Position numbers and translations under genes: made by a program. A stretch of 21,815 bases of DNA from Nemertoderma westbladi (lineage: Eukaryota; Xenacoelomorpha; Nemertodermatida; Nemertodermatidae): assembly GCA_032718475.1 (NCBI GenBank), contig JAUCBJ010003892.1:1-21815 (forward strand), given 5' to 3'. The notes under the pieces were generated by a model. That model made no database searches. It had not been told where the DNA came from and was given only the letters and a program-made list of their open reading frames with translations. Positions 1 to 9,300 of the stretch are shown one piece after another; position 1 is the first letter of the stretch, and each line of letters opens with the position of its first letter.

Positions 1-311
1 ATATTTGTATTAAAAATTCCAATGCGTCTTATTGCTGTACCGAACTATATATATAATATCACCGTACTATTATGACATGGAAGCTTGAAAAATAACCTTT
101 CTCCATAAATCGATTTTCCGCCGGTTCCATCGCCTCTAGTAAAGTCGCCTCCTTGGCACATAAACTTGGGAATGACTCTGTGAAAGGATGAACCTTTATA
201 ACCAAAGCCAACCTCCCCGGTACACAACTGTCGGAAGTTGTCAGCTGTCTTCGGCACAACGTTATTGGCCAGCTGAAATCAGATACATTACTCATATTAG
301 TCAACAAGTTA

Positions 312-932
312 GTACACGTTCGTGGGGACTTCGCGCAGCACGTAGTCGGCAGGCCTTGGCATACGGTTCATATAGAGCAAATGGGTCATGTCTAGTTTGA
401 ACCCCATATCCCATGCTATAAATGTATTCATTCGATATACAATCATATGTTAATCCGCTAGGTGGTGTCAAATTGTTATTCTGCAATTTCGTACTTACCA
501 GTGCAGCACTGTACAGCAGTACCGTACCGGTAGGCCTATGTCATTACTTCTGAGTCTCTAGCGGATCCCCAATTAAATGTCTTAACTATTCAATTTCGTA
601 AAAGATAGACTTCATGATTCTCTACAGGCCACCAAAATTTCAGCTCAGGAAAATGAGGCCTTCCCGAGAAATTTAACATTTTCTAAAAACCACATAATCT
701 GTCGTAGCTGACGTCAGACTGCATGATTTTTCACCAAACTTTACAAACTTTCTACACTTTCTCTCTACTACTTACCTACTAAGTTTGGTTCAATTCCGAA
801 CCAGCGATGCCGAGATATTCGCGTTCAAACATTTACCAGACAGACAGACAGACGGACATGCCCCATTTGCCCTATATGAACCGTATGCCAAGGCTCGCCG
901 ACTACGTGTCTCGCCCCACAGTACAAGTGTAC
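312..932. mobile_element. MITE (~621 bp) with ~80-bp inverted ends, in copy A intron 1
   Basis: Left end 312-391 and right end 855-932 are imperfect inverted repeats, both starting GTACAC and containing CACGTAGTCGGC and CATACGGTTCATATAG. Copy B at about 5380 shows the unoccupied site (caagttattcatccc), so the insertion is seen directly by comparison. The target duplication is short and TA-rich: TTA on the left, ATAA on the right, TTA in the empty site. TA or TWA (Tc1/mariner or PIF/Harbinger) cannot be separated. No coding capacity. A CAGACAGA microsatellite sits just inside the right end at 840-853. Confidence 0.88.
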
Positions 933-1280
933 ATAATTCATCCCTCCCCAGTGGAATCTCAACGCAAATAATAGTTTTTTTAAAATTTTTTTTTAATTAA
1001 ACTGAAAAATGTGCTATTGACTTTATCGCAGAGATATGGGAATTGGGCATTCGAAAGTTACATGGTTGTCAATATGCACGCAACTTTCTAATAACCATAT
1101 CTCAGCTATTTTTCAACAAAACTAAAATTATTGAATTCTTGCATACATTCTTATTCTTGTAACTAAAGAATGAAAGCGAAAATACATATTCAGACACTGA
1201 CTAAGGAGTATGGAGATGAAACAATATCAGTTTCAAATATGATGATGACGCAATCTCATTATTACGACAAATGTATTAAA

Positions 1281-1317
1281 TTTTTTTTTTTTTTTGGGGG
1301 GGGGGGGGGTGGGGGGG
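1281..1317. repeat. Poly-T/poly-G tract in intron 1, copy A
   Basis: 15 T, then 14 G, one T, and 7 G. Copy B has the matching tract at 5740-5783 with different run lengths, ending in 18 G. On the transcribed minus strand this reads poly-C followed by poly-A. A tract at 13376-13397 has the same G14-T-G7 arrangement. Confidence 0.9.
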
Positions 1318-1739
1318 TCACTCAAAATTACGATACCCCAGGACTACGGGGTACAGGACGTGGTGTAATATGTATACAAATAGGCCTAATCAATAATCAC
1401 ACACAACATCTGAACTTACCTCCATTACAATTCTTCCCAAGTCTTTGGATCCATTTTAACCTTTGGCGGTAATATCAAAGTAACATTTAACTTTCTTAGC
1501 TTCTTCTGCAGTACAATAGGTTCTGTGCAAAAGTCCTCTTATGGAAATCATCATCAAAATATACAAAAGAGCTACAGATAGCTATGTGCGATTACCCCAT
1601 ACACCGTACTGCGGAAACATGTAGGTTATTGATGCTTATGCGTAGTGTTAATCAGTACAGTCAGACAGTAGTCCTATCCTCTACCTATAATATATACCGG
1701 TACCGCTACAGAGTTAAATACATTAAAACAATGCATGCA

Positions 1740-2447
1740 GTTGACTCTTTTTAGAACATATCGATAACAGATGTAGATGCCGCTAGTGGTGGAGGAGGCA
1801 GCAGCAATCCTATAGTCAGTGCCGCCAGAATTGGGTGACATTAGTTTCGGTTCGGGTGATCTTCCGCCAAATATCCAGTGAACCTTGGATGCTAAACGAG
1901 AATAAAGTTGTTCATTTACAAGTTAGAAAAGGTTACCTAATAAAGAAAGTGCAAAAAAAATTAACTTATAAGTAAATTTATTCAAACATTAGGCCCTACT
2001 TGACGCCGTACGTACCGATGCCGTTACAAATAATATGCACATTATAAATAGGACACATCCCTCAAAACAGGAATTCATTCAATATATATATAGCGGCCAG
2101 GACACAAACATTACCGAGGGCCCCTATTTTGGCTAACTCGTTCGAACGACTTATTAACAAAACTCAGGAAAACAAACTTGATTGGGTGATTGTTGGTATA
2201 CAAACTATTCCAGCCAATTACATTTGTTGATATTAAAATAAACATACTTACTGCTTGTAAGTCGACATGGCAGCACGATTTCGTCACCTGGTGTGGCGAT
2301 TAATTGGTGGTCTGTAGAATGGAACATTGTGACGTAACAAGATGATCTCTTCTCGGTGTCCAACATGAGGCCGGAGACCACTGCGTTAGCAGATTCCGAT
2401 AGACCATGGGAAGGAAACCACAACACACAAAGAAACACCGGAAACAT
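1740..2447 (-). CDS. Immunoglobulin-like domain protein, two 5' exons (partial, truncated by duplication junction)
   Basis: Predicted exon 1 (2447-2252) starts with ATG, encodes a hydrophobic signal-peptide-like start (MFPVFLCVLWFPSHG) and runs into GDEIVLPCRL, the usual beta-strand B motif with its cysteine. It ends at a strong GTAAGTATG donor in phase 1. Predicted exon 2 starts at 1891 after a TTCTCGTTTAG acceptor. The joined frame stays open and supplies VHWIF ten residues after the cysteine and SGIYICY around the second cysteine, 46 residues after the first. These are the three anchor points of an Ig fold with C2/I-type spacing. No membrane segment or further exon was found. The frame runs across the duplication breakpoint at 1735 into cyclophilin promoter sequence and stops at 1674, so the original 3' part seems lost. 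A TATATATATA run lies about 50 bp upstream of the ATG. The exact family is unknown. Confidence 0.6.
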
Positions 2448-2449
2448 CT

Positions 2450-3013
2450 GGCCGATACACGGAACTTTACAACATTCTAGAACTTTCCAGTAATATATAT
2501 ATATTGGGAATATTCATGTCCAATAGTTGTATTCTTTGATGCTCTATTAGTTAATGAGGCAGTTCCGCCGTGGCTACATTTCTGTTTTTTCTGGTACTTT
2601 CATACTATTATAGCTAGTTTTTTTAATTTTCTTTACAAATGTTCTAGAACATGTTATCGATTTACAAAATATATTTGTTCTAGAAAAATTTATGTTAATA
2701 TATTCAACTCATTTGATCTGTAAATAGTTGCTAGGTTGCTCAATAATTGGAGCCCATATACTGTAGGACCGGAACGGGTTTCACTTTAGTCTCAGTGAAT
2801 AAACCATGAATGTACATTAGACCCACAAAAAATAAAAGTACCTCCGTGTTAATCTTCTAGGTATTCAAACTCAAAACACCGGGAAATATTTAATATTAAA
2901 TAGTAATATTAAATATAAGAATAAGAATTAAAATAAAATAAGATGTGCACATTATTATTATATATTTGTGTCATTGTATATTTCTATACAGACAGTAGTA
3001 GCACAACGGAAAA
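2450..3013. other. Intergenic AT-rich DNA
   Basis: Between the Ig-like exons and the end of the cyclophilin gene. It contains AT-rich stretches such as repeated AATATTAAATA near 2890-2920. I see no open frame with recognisable similarity and no repeat boundary. Confidence 0.5.
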
Positions 3014-3019
3014 TTTATT
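3014..3019 (-). promoter_or_regulatory. Polyadenylation signal AATAAA of the cyclophilin gene
   Basis: AATAAA on the minus strand, 45 bases past the stop codon at 3064. This is the first canonical hexamer downstream of the last exon. Confidence 0.6.
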
Positions 3020-3063
3020 ACCTAAATTGCATTATAAATTGCATATATGCACACAAAAATGCA

Positions 3064-6040
3064 CTAAATTTGTCCACAGTCTGTAATGACTATATCCTCA
3101 GATGTTTTGCCGCTATCACTTCCGTATGTCTCAATGTCTTTGACGACAGACATTCCTTCAACTACCTCACCGAAGACAACGTGTTTTCCATCCAACCTGC
3201 ACAAATAACAAAGAAGACCATAAACTTGATGGTAATGAACTTTTTGTGACAGTAATTAATTCACTATACCACAACATGAGATGGGTACATGAACTATTCA
3301 TACAGTAGATCGGATACCATCTAATCCTTGCAAATATACACGTCCTTTTATTTTATAAGAACAGTTTATGAGAAAATAAGAACTTAAAGAAACTATAAAT
3401 TATCAGATACTATCATTATAATAAAAATATAATATCAAAATTAATTGATTGCAATTGTGACTTAAAATAGTTAATTGTAAGATTAATTATAGTATTACCA
3501 GTTAATAAGTCATTATGTGCTCTTTTCATTTTAGTACAATTTAATTAAGCCTGAAATTTCCTGATAATTTCAGAACACGAGGGTGGACAGAATTTTACTG
3601 GTTCTCATAAACGTAAAAGAATGTATGTTCTGTACGTCATATCATGACAGTTTTAATCTCGATCAGAAATTAAAATCAATAACATACTAACCAGGGTGTA
3701 GCTATTGTGCACAGGAAGAACTGACTGCCGTTAGTGTGGGGCCCAGCATTAGCCATGGAGAGTACACCTGGTCCGTTATGTTTCAGTTTAAAATTCTCGT
3801 CGCGGAATCTATGCAAATAAACATTATTATTGTTTAAGTACCGCAAATAGTTCCTACTGCCTCACACTCTGGAACCTGGATGGTTACTATTTCATTTTTG
3901 CTCGAAAATTACTAAGATTACCCCACACCTTACTCCCCCCCCCAATCCCCCCCCCCCCCCCCCTACCCAGACACATCTCTGAAATAAGGCGCTATTGAAA
4001 TAATCTCCTTTGTTCTCCAACGGATTAATTAACTGTTAGTTACGTCATTCTTCAAAGATAACAGAGTTATAAAGACATCCAAGACAAAAGACACGTGCAC
4101 TAAAACTAATAGCCTAATGTCTTGTTATCATCAAAGGATAAGGAGTAATAAATTACATCCTCACTTAGCATAGAAACCATTTAAGATAATATCCTTTGAT
4201 GATAATACGAGTAAGGCGACGTTCACACAGCCCGGGCGTTTGCCACGGTCAGCTTAAAAAGTTCAAGCTAGTTTCAATCTGGCTATAAGCAAGTTTGGCA
4301 ATCAGCATCTAAAGGTGCATAAAAGTGAAAACAACCCACCAAAGTACGAGATTTTGTTAAAATTCTTGCAATCGTAGCAAAGATCAAAGTTAACTTAACC
4401 TGCGTCATTGTGTGCGCAGGGTGAGACTCCGTTTTTTGCGCAGGGTACACAATATTGCCTATGATGCTTAAGCAATTAGGTACAACTTGGCGACATCTCA
4501 TTACCAAGACCATGCATCACCCTGCAGAGACGCCGTATGAAGCTTGTTGGGCACTTGTCTTTGGTTTTTCTAAACTTGGGAATATTGTCAGAGCTGTTTT
4601 GAGGTTGAAATCGGTGAAAACTGATATTACAAAATGAAGATCCTTCTATCAAAGTACACAAGCAAAAAAGCAAACAGTCGGCCGAAACCGGAGGCGACCC
4701 GAAGGCTCCTCTTTCGATAGCTGCTACCCGAGGGTAGGGGTGGGCGCTACTCCTATCCCAAAAGTACACAAACAGATATATTTTTTTATATTTCTGACGT
4801 GAACAATAATTTATAAGACATTTTCAATAATTTCTTTGGCATATTTAAGTCATATATCGTTTCGATAAAGCCGGGCATCGCGCCATGATAGAGATCCAAT
4901 ACATCATCACCTAATTGACAGTTTGTGGTTTCAAATTTAAAACATTTAACGCGAATTTTTTATGTTTTTCAATTAAATAATTAATTAATACCATATAATT
5001 CAACAAAATTTAAAAACATTGGACACGGATAAAATAAATAGAAGTTCTAAATATTTACTTAAATATTTGTATTAAAAATTCCAATGCGTCTTATTGCTGT
5101 ACCGAACTGTAATATATAATATCACTGTACTATTACTGTATTATGGCATGGAAGCTTGAAAAATAACCTTTCTCCATAAATCGATTTTCCGCCGGTTCCA
5201 TCGCCTCTAGTAAAGTCGCCTCCTTGGCACATAAACTTGGGAATGACTCTGTGAAAGGATGAACCTTTATAACCAAAGCCAACCTCCCCGGTACACAACT
5301 GTCGGAAGTTGTCAGCTGTCTTCGGCACAACGTTATTGGCCAGCTGAAATCAGATACATTACTCATATTAGTCAACAAGTTATTCATCCCTCCCCAGTGG
5401 AATCTCAACGCAAATAATAGTTTTTATTTTTTAAAGTTTTTTTTTAAATAAACTGAAAAATGTGCTATTGACTTTATCGCAGAGATATGGGAATTGGGCA
5501 TTCGAAAGTTACATGGTTGTCAATATGCACGCAACTTTCGAATAACCATATCTAAGCTATTTTTCAACAAAACTAAAATTATTGAATTATTGCATGCATT
5601 CTTGTAACTAAAGAATGAAAGCGAAAATACATATTCTGACACTGACTAAGGAGTATGGAGATGAAACAATATCAGTTTCAAATATGATGATGACGCAATC
5701 TCATCATTACGACAAATGTATTAAGATTTGTAAAAAAACTTTTTTTTTTTTAATTTTTTTTTTTTGGGGGGGGGGGGGGGGGGTCACTCAAAATTACGAT
5801 ACCCCAGGACTACGGGGTACAGGACGTGGTGTAATATGTATACAAATTGCAAATAGGCCTAATCAATCACACACAACATTCTTCTTCTTTCACTTCTGAA
5901 CTTACCTCCATTACAATTCTTCCCAAGTCTTTGGATCCATTTTTACCTTTGGCGGTAATATCAAAGTAACATTTGACTTTCTTAGCTTCTTCTGCAGTAC
6001 AATAGGTTCTGCGCAAAAGTCCTCTTATGGAAATCATCAT
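3064..6040 (-). CDS. PPIF: Cyclophilin-type peptidyl-prolyl cis-trans isomerase, PPIF-like, intact copy B (4 exons)
   Basis: Exons are 6040-5906, 5343-5168, 3808-3692 and 3196-3064. All introns are GT-AG and the phases agree, giving 186 residues. The enzyme interconverts cis and trans peptidyl-proline bonds. In human CypA numbering plus 22, the active-site residues R77, F82, M83, Q85, A123, F135, W143, L144 and H148 are all present, and the protein ends [10 protein letters not shown] as in PPIA/PPIF. The first 21 residues ([21 protein letters not shown]) are basic and lack acidic residues until E17, like a mitochondrial presequence. [12 protein letters not shown] and [14 protein letters not shown] resemble mitochondrial PPIF most, although [14 protein letters not shown] is also PPIB-like. 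There is no ER-retention tail. The start is the first of two adjacent ATGs; the frame extends upstream only to non-ATG codons. A LINE lies 132 bp upstream of the ATG. Isomerase identity is near certain; mitochondrial location is inferred. Confidence 0.93.
3197..3691 (-). other. Cyclophilin intron 3
   Basis: GTTAGTATG donor at 3691, TTTGTGCAG acceptor before 3196. AT-rich, and I see no gene or repeat inside it. Confidence 0.85.
3809..5167 (-). other. Cyclophilin intron 2 (1.36 kb)
   Basis: GTTATT donor at 5167 and TTTGCATAG acceptor ending at 3809. It holds two poly-C runs (3935-3943 and 3947-3963) and a foldback at about 4126-4204 in which TTATCATCAAAGGATA pairs with TATCCTTTGATGATAA. Short frames at 4283-4769 have no recognisable similarity. 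The left part of copy A (1-96) shows that duplication homology starts near 5063 or earlier. Confidence 0.8.
4126..4204. repeat. Foldback, ~15-bp stem
   Basis: TATCATCAAAGGATA near 4127-4141 is the inverse of TATCCTTTGATGATA near 4190-4204, with about 48 bp between. It may be a small foldback element or a remnant of MITE ends. No target duplication is clear. Confidence 0.5.
5740..5783. repeat. Poly-T/poly-G tract in intron 1, copy B
   Basis: Two poly-T runs separated by AA, then 18 G. It is homologous to 1281-1317 in copy A with changed run lengths. Confidence 0.9.
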
Positions 6041-6172
6041 CAAAATATACAAAAGAGCTACAGATAGCTATGTGCGATTACCCCATACACCGTACTGCGG
6101 AAACAGGTAGGTTATTGATGCTTATGCGTAGTGTTAATTAGTACAGTCAGACAGTAGTCCTATCCTCTACCT

Positions 6173-7525
6173 GTGTAGAGGATGTGTAGACTTCTCCTCG
6201 ATTACTATGGACGGAGCATTATCTAAAATTCGGCTCAAGAGTGGACAGAGAGAGCATATGCATGGGGAACGGGGTGAAACAGGGTTCCCTGATATCTCCT
6301 CTTCTCTTTAACTTCTTTACAAAGAACGCATTCTCCTTTATGAATACCATTGGAATGGGGCACAAAGTCTATACCACAAACATGGGGTGCTCTTCTTTTG
6401 CTGACGACATACTACTGATGGGAGGATCCGCAGCTTCCATACAACACTTGGCTAATGTCATATGCGACGAGCTAAAGAAAATCAATCTCTCAATTGACCC
6501 CAAAAAGATATTCTGGATTGCATGCCATGAACATGAATCTAACAATATACCAAACTTCCTCCACATTAACAATGTCATATACAGCCAATCTAAACACATC
6601 ACCTATCTTGGAGTCGCCATCAACAAGGAGCCATCCCATCTCTCAGACATCATTCAAACAATCAACAAATATTCAGGTATCTTTCATAGTAAAGGCTGGA
6701 CAACGCGCCATTTCCCGTTGGAAATAGTCGCACTTCTCTGGAAAACTCTGGCTCTTCCGGCAATCATATATCGGATCGTGTATTCGATTGGAAGCTTTAG
6801 TGAAACTAAACTGGATCACATCGAAACGGCGTATAGAGTCAGCCTTAGGAGTATTCTACACGTGGGATGCTACATCAGCAACGACACGCTTTATTATGCC
6901 ATGGGTCTGAGGCCCTTAATTTTAGATGCATACAGGGAATGTACCAGCAAGCTGTTTCGTATCGCGCAGATACCGCACCCGAAACTCGCATGCTCCCTAA
7001 AAATAGCATTACTCAGGAATTACATTCGTGGGAACAAGTACAGTGGCCTTGGTCACCTTTACGAGTCTGCTAGTTCACACTACAGCCTACCGGAACTACC
7101 ATCCTTACTGTTTCATCGATACTCTACCAAGAGCATTCTATCTAGACTGGTGCGCTTGACCCCATCCCGTCAAAGCATCCTGGATGCAAACTTCCTACAC
7201 GAGTGCTATGGTACCTGGGGGCGTACATTCAGCCAAAAGCACAATACTATTTTAAACTACTTCTCAATCGAACCTGACTTGCCTCATTTCACGGCGAACT
7301 GACCCAGCCACTACCGCCGTGTAGGCGGTTCACATTATAATATGTTGTACATTACAAACATTCGACATGTGTTGTTTTCTTTTAGTGCCTTGTACATAAC
7401 TACATTTACTCGATATTTTACACGATTTTATTCAGGTACTCGTTCAACCTTTTATTTACTTGTGAAGTGCAATCTTACCATTTTAGTGCAATATCATTTT
7501 ATATGAATTAATAATAATGAATGAA
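6173..7525 (+). mobile_element. 5'-truncated non-LTR retrotransposon (LINE) in the cyclophilin promoter region
   Basis: The insertion is absent from the same place in copy A (about 1681). It is flanked by TACCT at 6168-6172 and 7526-7530, a likely 5-bp target duplication. It carries the 3' half of a reverse transcriptase frame, ~220 bp of 3' UTR and an (ATGA/ATAA)n tail (AATAATGAATGAA), as in CR1/L2-like LINEs, which end in short tandem repeats rather than poly-A. It lies opposite to the cyclophilin gene. The absence of decay in the ORF suggests recent insertion. Confidence 0.93.
6190..7302 (+). CDS. LINE reverse transcriptase, C-terminal part (5'-truncated)
   Basis: The frame is open from 6190 (stop TAG at 6187-6189) to 7302, about 370 codons. 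It starts inside the RT palm: GVKQGSLISPLLFNFF is the conserved RT block before the catalytic FADD box (SSFADDILLMG), which supplies two of the three catalytic aspartates. YLGVAI matches the next RT block, followed by the ~200-residue region typical of non-LTR pol C-termini. The N-terminal RT blocks with the first catalytic Asp and any endonuclease are missing, so it cannot act alone. The apparent start is a GTG inside the frame, not a true initiation site. RT identity is sure; the clade (CR1/L2-like) is tentative and rests mainly on the tail. Confidence 0.92.
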   Translation, partial: TSPRLLWTEHYLKFGSRVDRESICMGNGVKQGSLISPLLFNFFTKNAFSFMNTIGMGHKVYTTNMGCSSFADDILLMGGSAASIQHLANVICDELKKINLSIDPKKIFWIACHEHESNNIPNFLHINNVIYSQSKHITYLGVAINKEPSHLSDIIQTINKYSGIFHSKGWTTRHFPLEIVALLWKTLALPAIIYRIVYSIGSFSETKLDHIETAYRVSLRSILHVGCYISNDTLYYAMGLRPLILDAYRECTSKLFRIAQIPHPKLACSLKIALLRNYIRGNKYSGLGHLYESASSHYSLPELPSLLFHRYSTKSILSRLVRLTPSRQSILDANFLHECYGTWGRTFSQKHNTILNYFSIEPDLPHFTAN

Positions 7526-7638
7526 TACCTATAATATATACCGGTACCGCTACAGAGTTAAATACATTAAAACAATGCAGTACGCCGAGCGCCTCCCGCC
7601 TATGCATAAACATCCGTATATCTATTTGTCTGTTTGTA

Positions 7639-8983
7639 GCGTGTGCCACCCTGCTCCATACATCCATAGTCCGGGAAATTCGAATGATTGAAAGACACGT
7701 AGTTTTTAACTGGAAAGGGTGGCAGATGAGATCTGCCACCTATATTTTGGCGGTAAAATTCAAATCTGTTTTATCATTGAATTCATGAATAGAGTACCGC
7801 TACCTAAGAAGTTTGTGGTGTTTTTACTTTTTTGTCCGTTTTCCGATTTTGGTTCCAGGGAACCGCTATCTCTATAAGTATACTGCTGTACTCTTAGGCC
7901 ATCAGTACCTATTGTATTTGATGGTACTATATCAGTACTGTAAAACAGTCTATTTTATTTATACAGTATGAAAAACCTACTGACCTATAAACTACTGTAG
8001 AAAAAATTATACAGCAGTACTGCGATACGGGCTCTATCTTGTTTGGGGATCTATCGCCCGCCAGGCTCTTCAGAGTTCCGATACCGGTAGGCCGATACAT
8101 CTGACTTTTGATTCTCCATTAAATTTGGGTTTCTATTCTAAAACATTCAGATATTCCTAACTCTCGTTTATTGTTTCGGTTAGTTTCAACTTGCCTCCAG
8201 CTCCAGTAAACCTACCTGCCTGCCTTAAAACTAACCTGCCTAGTGCCTAGGGCCTAGAGGGGGTTTTGGAGGCCCCCCAACAGGTGACAGGATAATCCCG
8301 CGATACGTACAACGTACCGGTATTATATTATGATATGTATGACAGTATGACATGTAATGTCGTAAAATTATGATCTAAGTTGTAGTATAAATTTTCAATT
8401 GCATTCTGTAATCAGCTCCTTTCCTTCAATAGGCAGATGGGTACCTAACGATATCGTACAGTATATTATTGCTTTGGTCTAGAAAAGCCCGCCTTTGTAA
8501 CCAGCTCCTTTCATGTATTGTTAACAAATTTATTGTTCTGTTGTTTTGGTTAAAAAGCCTGGTTCTGTAACCTGTTCCTTTCCCGCAATTGGTATCGGGG
8601 TCGTTTATTGTTTTGGTTAAAAAAAACCCGCATCTGTAAAAGCTTTTCATCAATTGGCATTGACGGACTACAGCAACGGTACCGGTACATATACTGTCAG
8701 ACTGTATCCTGTAATATCAGAATATGGGTAATTATTTTGACACTATGACGCCTACTGACTGACCTAGCTCCTTTCATATGACACAGTCTGACAGTGCAAA
8801 ACTACAGTTGCAGTTGTACGTACACTGTACATTCATGTAGGCAGTGTGTACAATACTGCAATACACTGCTGCACTGTACAGTTGTAATGGAAAGATGACA
8901 ATTTGAATTAACCGCCATAAATATATCAATTCACTGCGTCTTTCTATCATTTAAATTTCCCGGGCTATGGAGCAGGGTGGCAC
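7639..8983. mobile_element. Candidate degenerate element with ~120-bp inverted ends
   Basis: GTGCCACCCTGCTCCATA at 7642-7659 matches the reverse complement near 8966-8983, and similarity goes on inward through CCGGGAAATT, AATGAT.GAAAGAC and TGGCGGT.AATTCAAAT to about 7770 and 8900. The left arm has an 8-bp extra CATCCATA. The left arm also holds a small internal inverted repeat (GGTGGCAGAT-GAG-ATCTGCCACC, 7719-7741). No target duplication is obvious and no transposase frame is present. Confidence 0.6.
8405..8660. repeat. Divergent tandem repeat (~70-85 bp unit)
   Basis: About three diverged units built on CTGTAACC.G.TCCTTTCC..CAATTGG followed by TTTATTGTTTTGGTTAAAAA.CC.GC. The same words recur at 9140-9220 and 18650-18740 (TTGCTCTTTTCCCCAAATTGG, then TTTATTGTTTTGG). 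So this is a dispersed repeat family. Confidence 0.65.
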
Positions 8984-9230
8984 CTTTTAGGGACTTGTGT
9001 AGGCAGGTAGGTAGGCTAACTGCCAAAGGCGTGGGGGGGGGGGGGGGGGGGGGGGTAGGACACAATAAAAATGCATCCCTCTCCATAGGGGAAATTGGAC
9101 GGAAATAACAGCTGATTACTCTCAAAAATAAAACTGTAACCTGTTCTATTGTGTTTAGTTTATTATTTTGGTTAAAATAACATGTCACTGCCACTGTACT
9201 GTAACCTGCTGCTTTCCCTAAATTGAGAAT
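8931..9230. repeat. Poly-G repeat module (23 G)
   Basis: 23 G at 9033-9055, followed by CATCCCTCTCCATAGGGGAAAT, GACGGAAATAACAGC and AAATAAAACTGTAACCTGTTCTAT. The same order is seen at 13376-13490, and part of it (CATCCCTCCCCAGTGGAATC..ACGCAAATAATAG) in cyclophilin intron 1 at about 938-972 and 5384-5418. This indicates one dispersed repeat family with a homopolymer at a fixed point. Confidence 0.7.
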
Positions 9231-9279
9231 TTAACATTGAGGCGGGATTTGAATTCGCCAAGGTGGGATTTGCGTCCAG

Positions 9280-9300
9280 CCCCCCCCCCCCCCCCCCCCC
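9280..9300. repeat. Poly-C tract (21 C)
   Basis: Homopolymer preceded by CAAGGTGGGATTTGCGTCCAG. Probably the opposite-strand form of the same repeat family. The proline-rich frame across it is an artefact. Confidence 0.85.

Larger units (their letters stand above)
97..1554 (-). pseudogene. Cyclophilin copy A (two exons in window), probable pseudogene
   Basis: Exon 1 runs 1554 to 1420 and exon 2 runs 272 to 97, with the same splice sites as the intact copy: GTAAGT donor at 1419, AG acceptor before 272, GTTATT donor at 96. Exon 2 encodes the cyclophilin core unchanged, including [15 protein letters not shown]. Exon 1 has a premature TAA at 1456-1458, replacing an AAA lysine of copy B at codon 33, and an Arg-to-His change at residue 10. 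The remaining two exons would lie left of the window. Intron 1 is enlarged by a MITE at 312-932. The promoter-side sequence is uninterrupted, so it may still be transcribed. A sequencing error at the single stop base is the main alternative to a pseudogene. Confidence 0.8.
1..1735. repeat. Segmental duplication, copy A
   Basis: This segment is nearly identical to 5063-7579 once one insertion in each copy is removed. It spans cyclophilin intron 2 sequence, the core exon, intron 1, exon 1 and the promoter (all minus strand). Similarity starts at or before position 1 and stops after ACAATGCA at 1735, matching 7579 in copy B. Copy A has an extra ~621 bp at 312-932 and lacks the LINE found in copy B. 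Poly-T/poly-G lengths in intron 1 also differ, as expected for slippage. The breakpoint at 1735 lies next to an immunoglobulin-like exon that has no counterpart beside copy B. Confidence 0.93.
5063..7579. repeat. Segmental duplication, copy B
   Basis: Counterpart of 1-1735. It contains cyclophilin exons 1 and 2 of the intact gene and the promoter, interrupted by a LINE at 6173-7525. Homology resumes after the LINE (ACCTATAATATATACCGGTACC) and ends at ACAATGCA, 7579. The rest of copy A's flank (Ig-like exons) is absent here. Confidence 0.93.

Noticed and set aside
301-1000. Two frames with the shared peptide PFALYEPYAKA
   Set aside because: They are the inverted terminal repeats of the MITE read on opposite strands, not proteins.
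1816-1891. Frameshift in the Ig-like exon 2
   Set aside because: It appears only if the donor is placed two bases too far. With the GTAAGTATG donor at 2251 the phase-1 junction keeps the frame open through both Ig cysteines.
4205-4780. Short overlapping frames in cyclophilin intron 2
   Set aside because: Intronic, on both strands, with no similarity to known proteins.
6041-6052. Cyclophilin start four codons upstream of 6040
   Set aside because: The upstream codon is TTG. The first ATG in frame is at 6040, followed by a second ATG.
6241-6243. GTG as start of the reverse transcriptase gene
   Set aside because: The frame is open further upstream and the element is 5'-truncated inside the RT domain, so no true start exists here.
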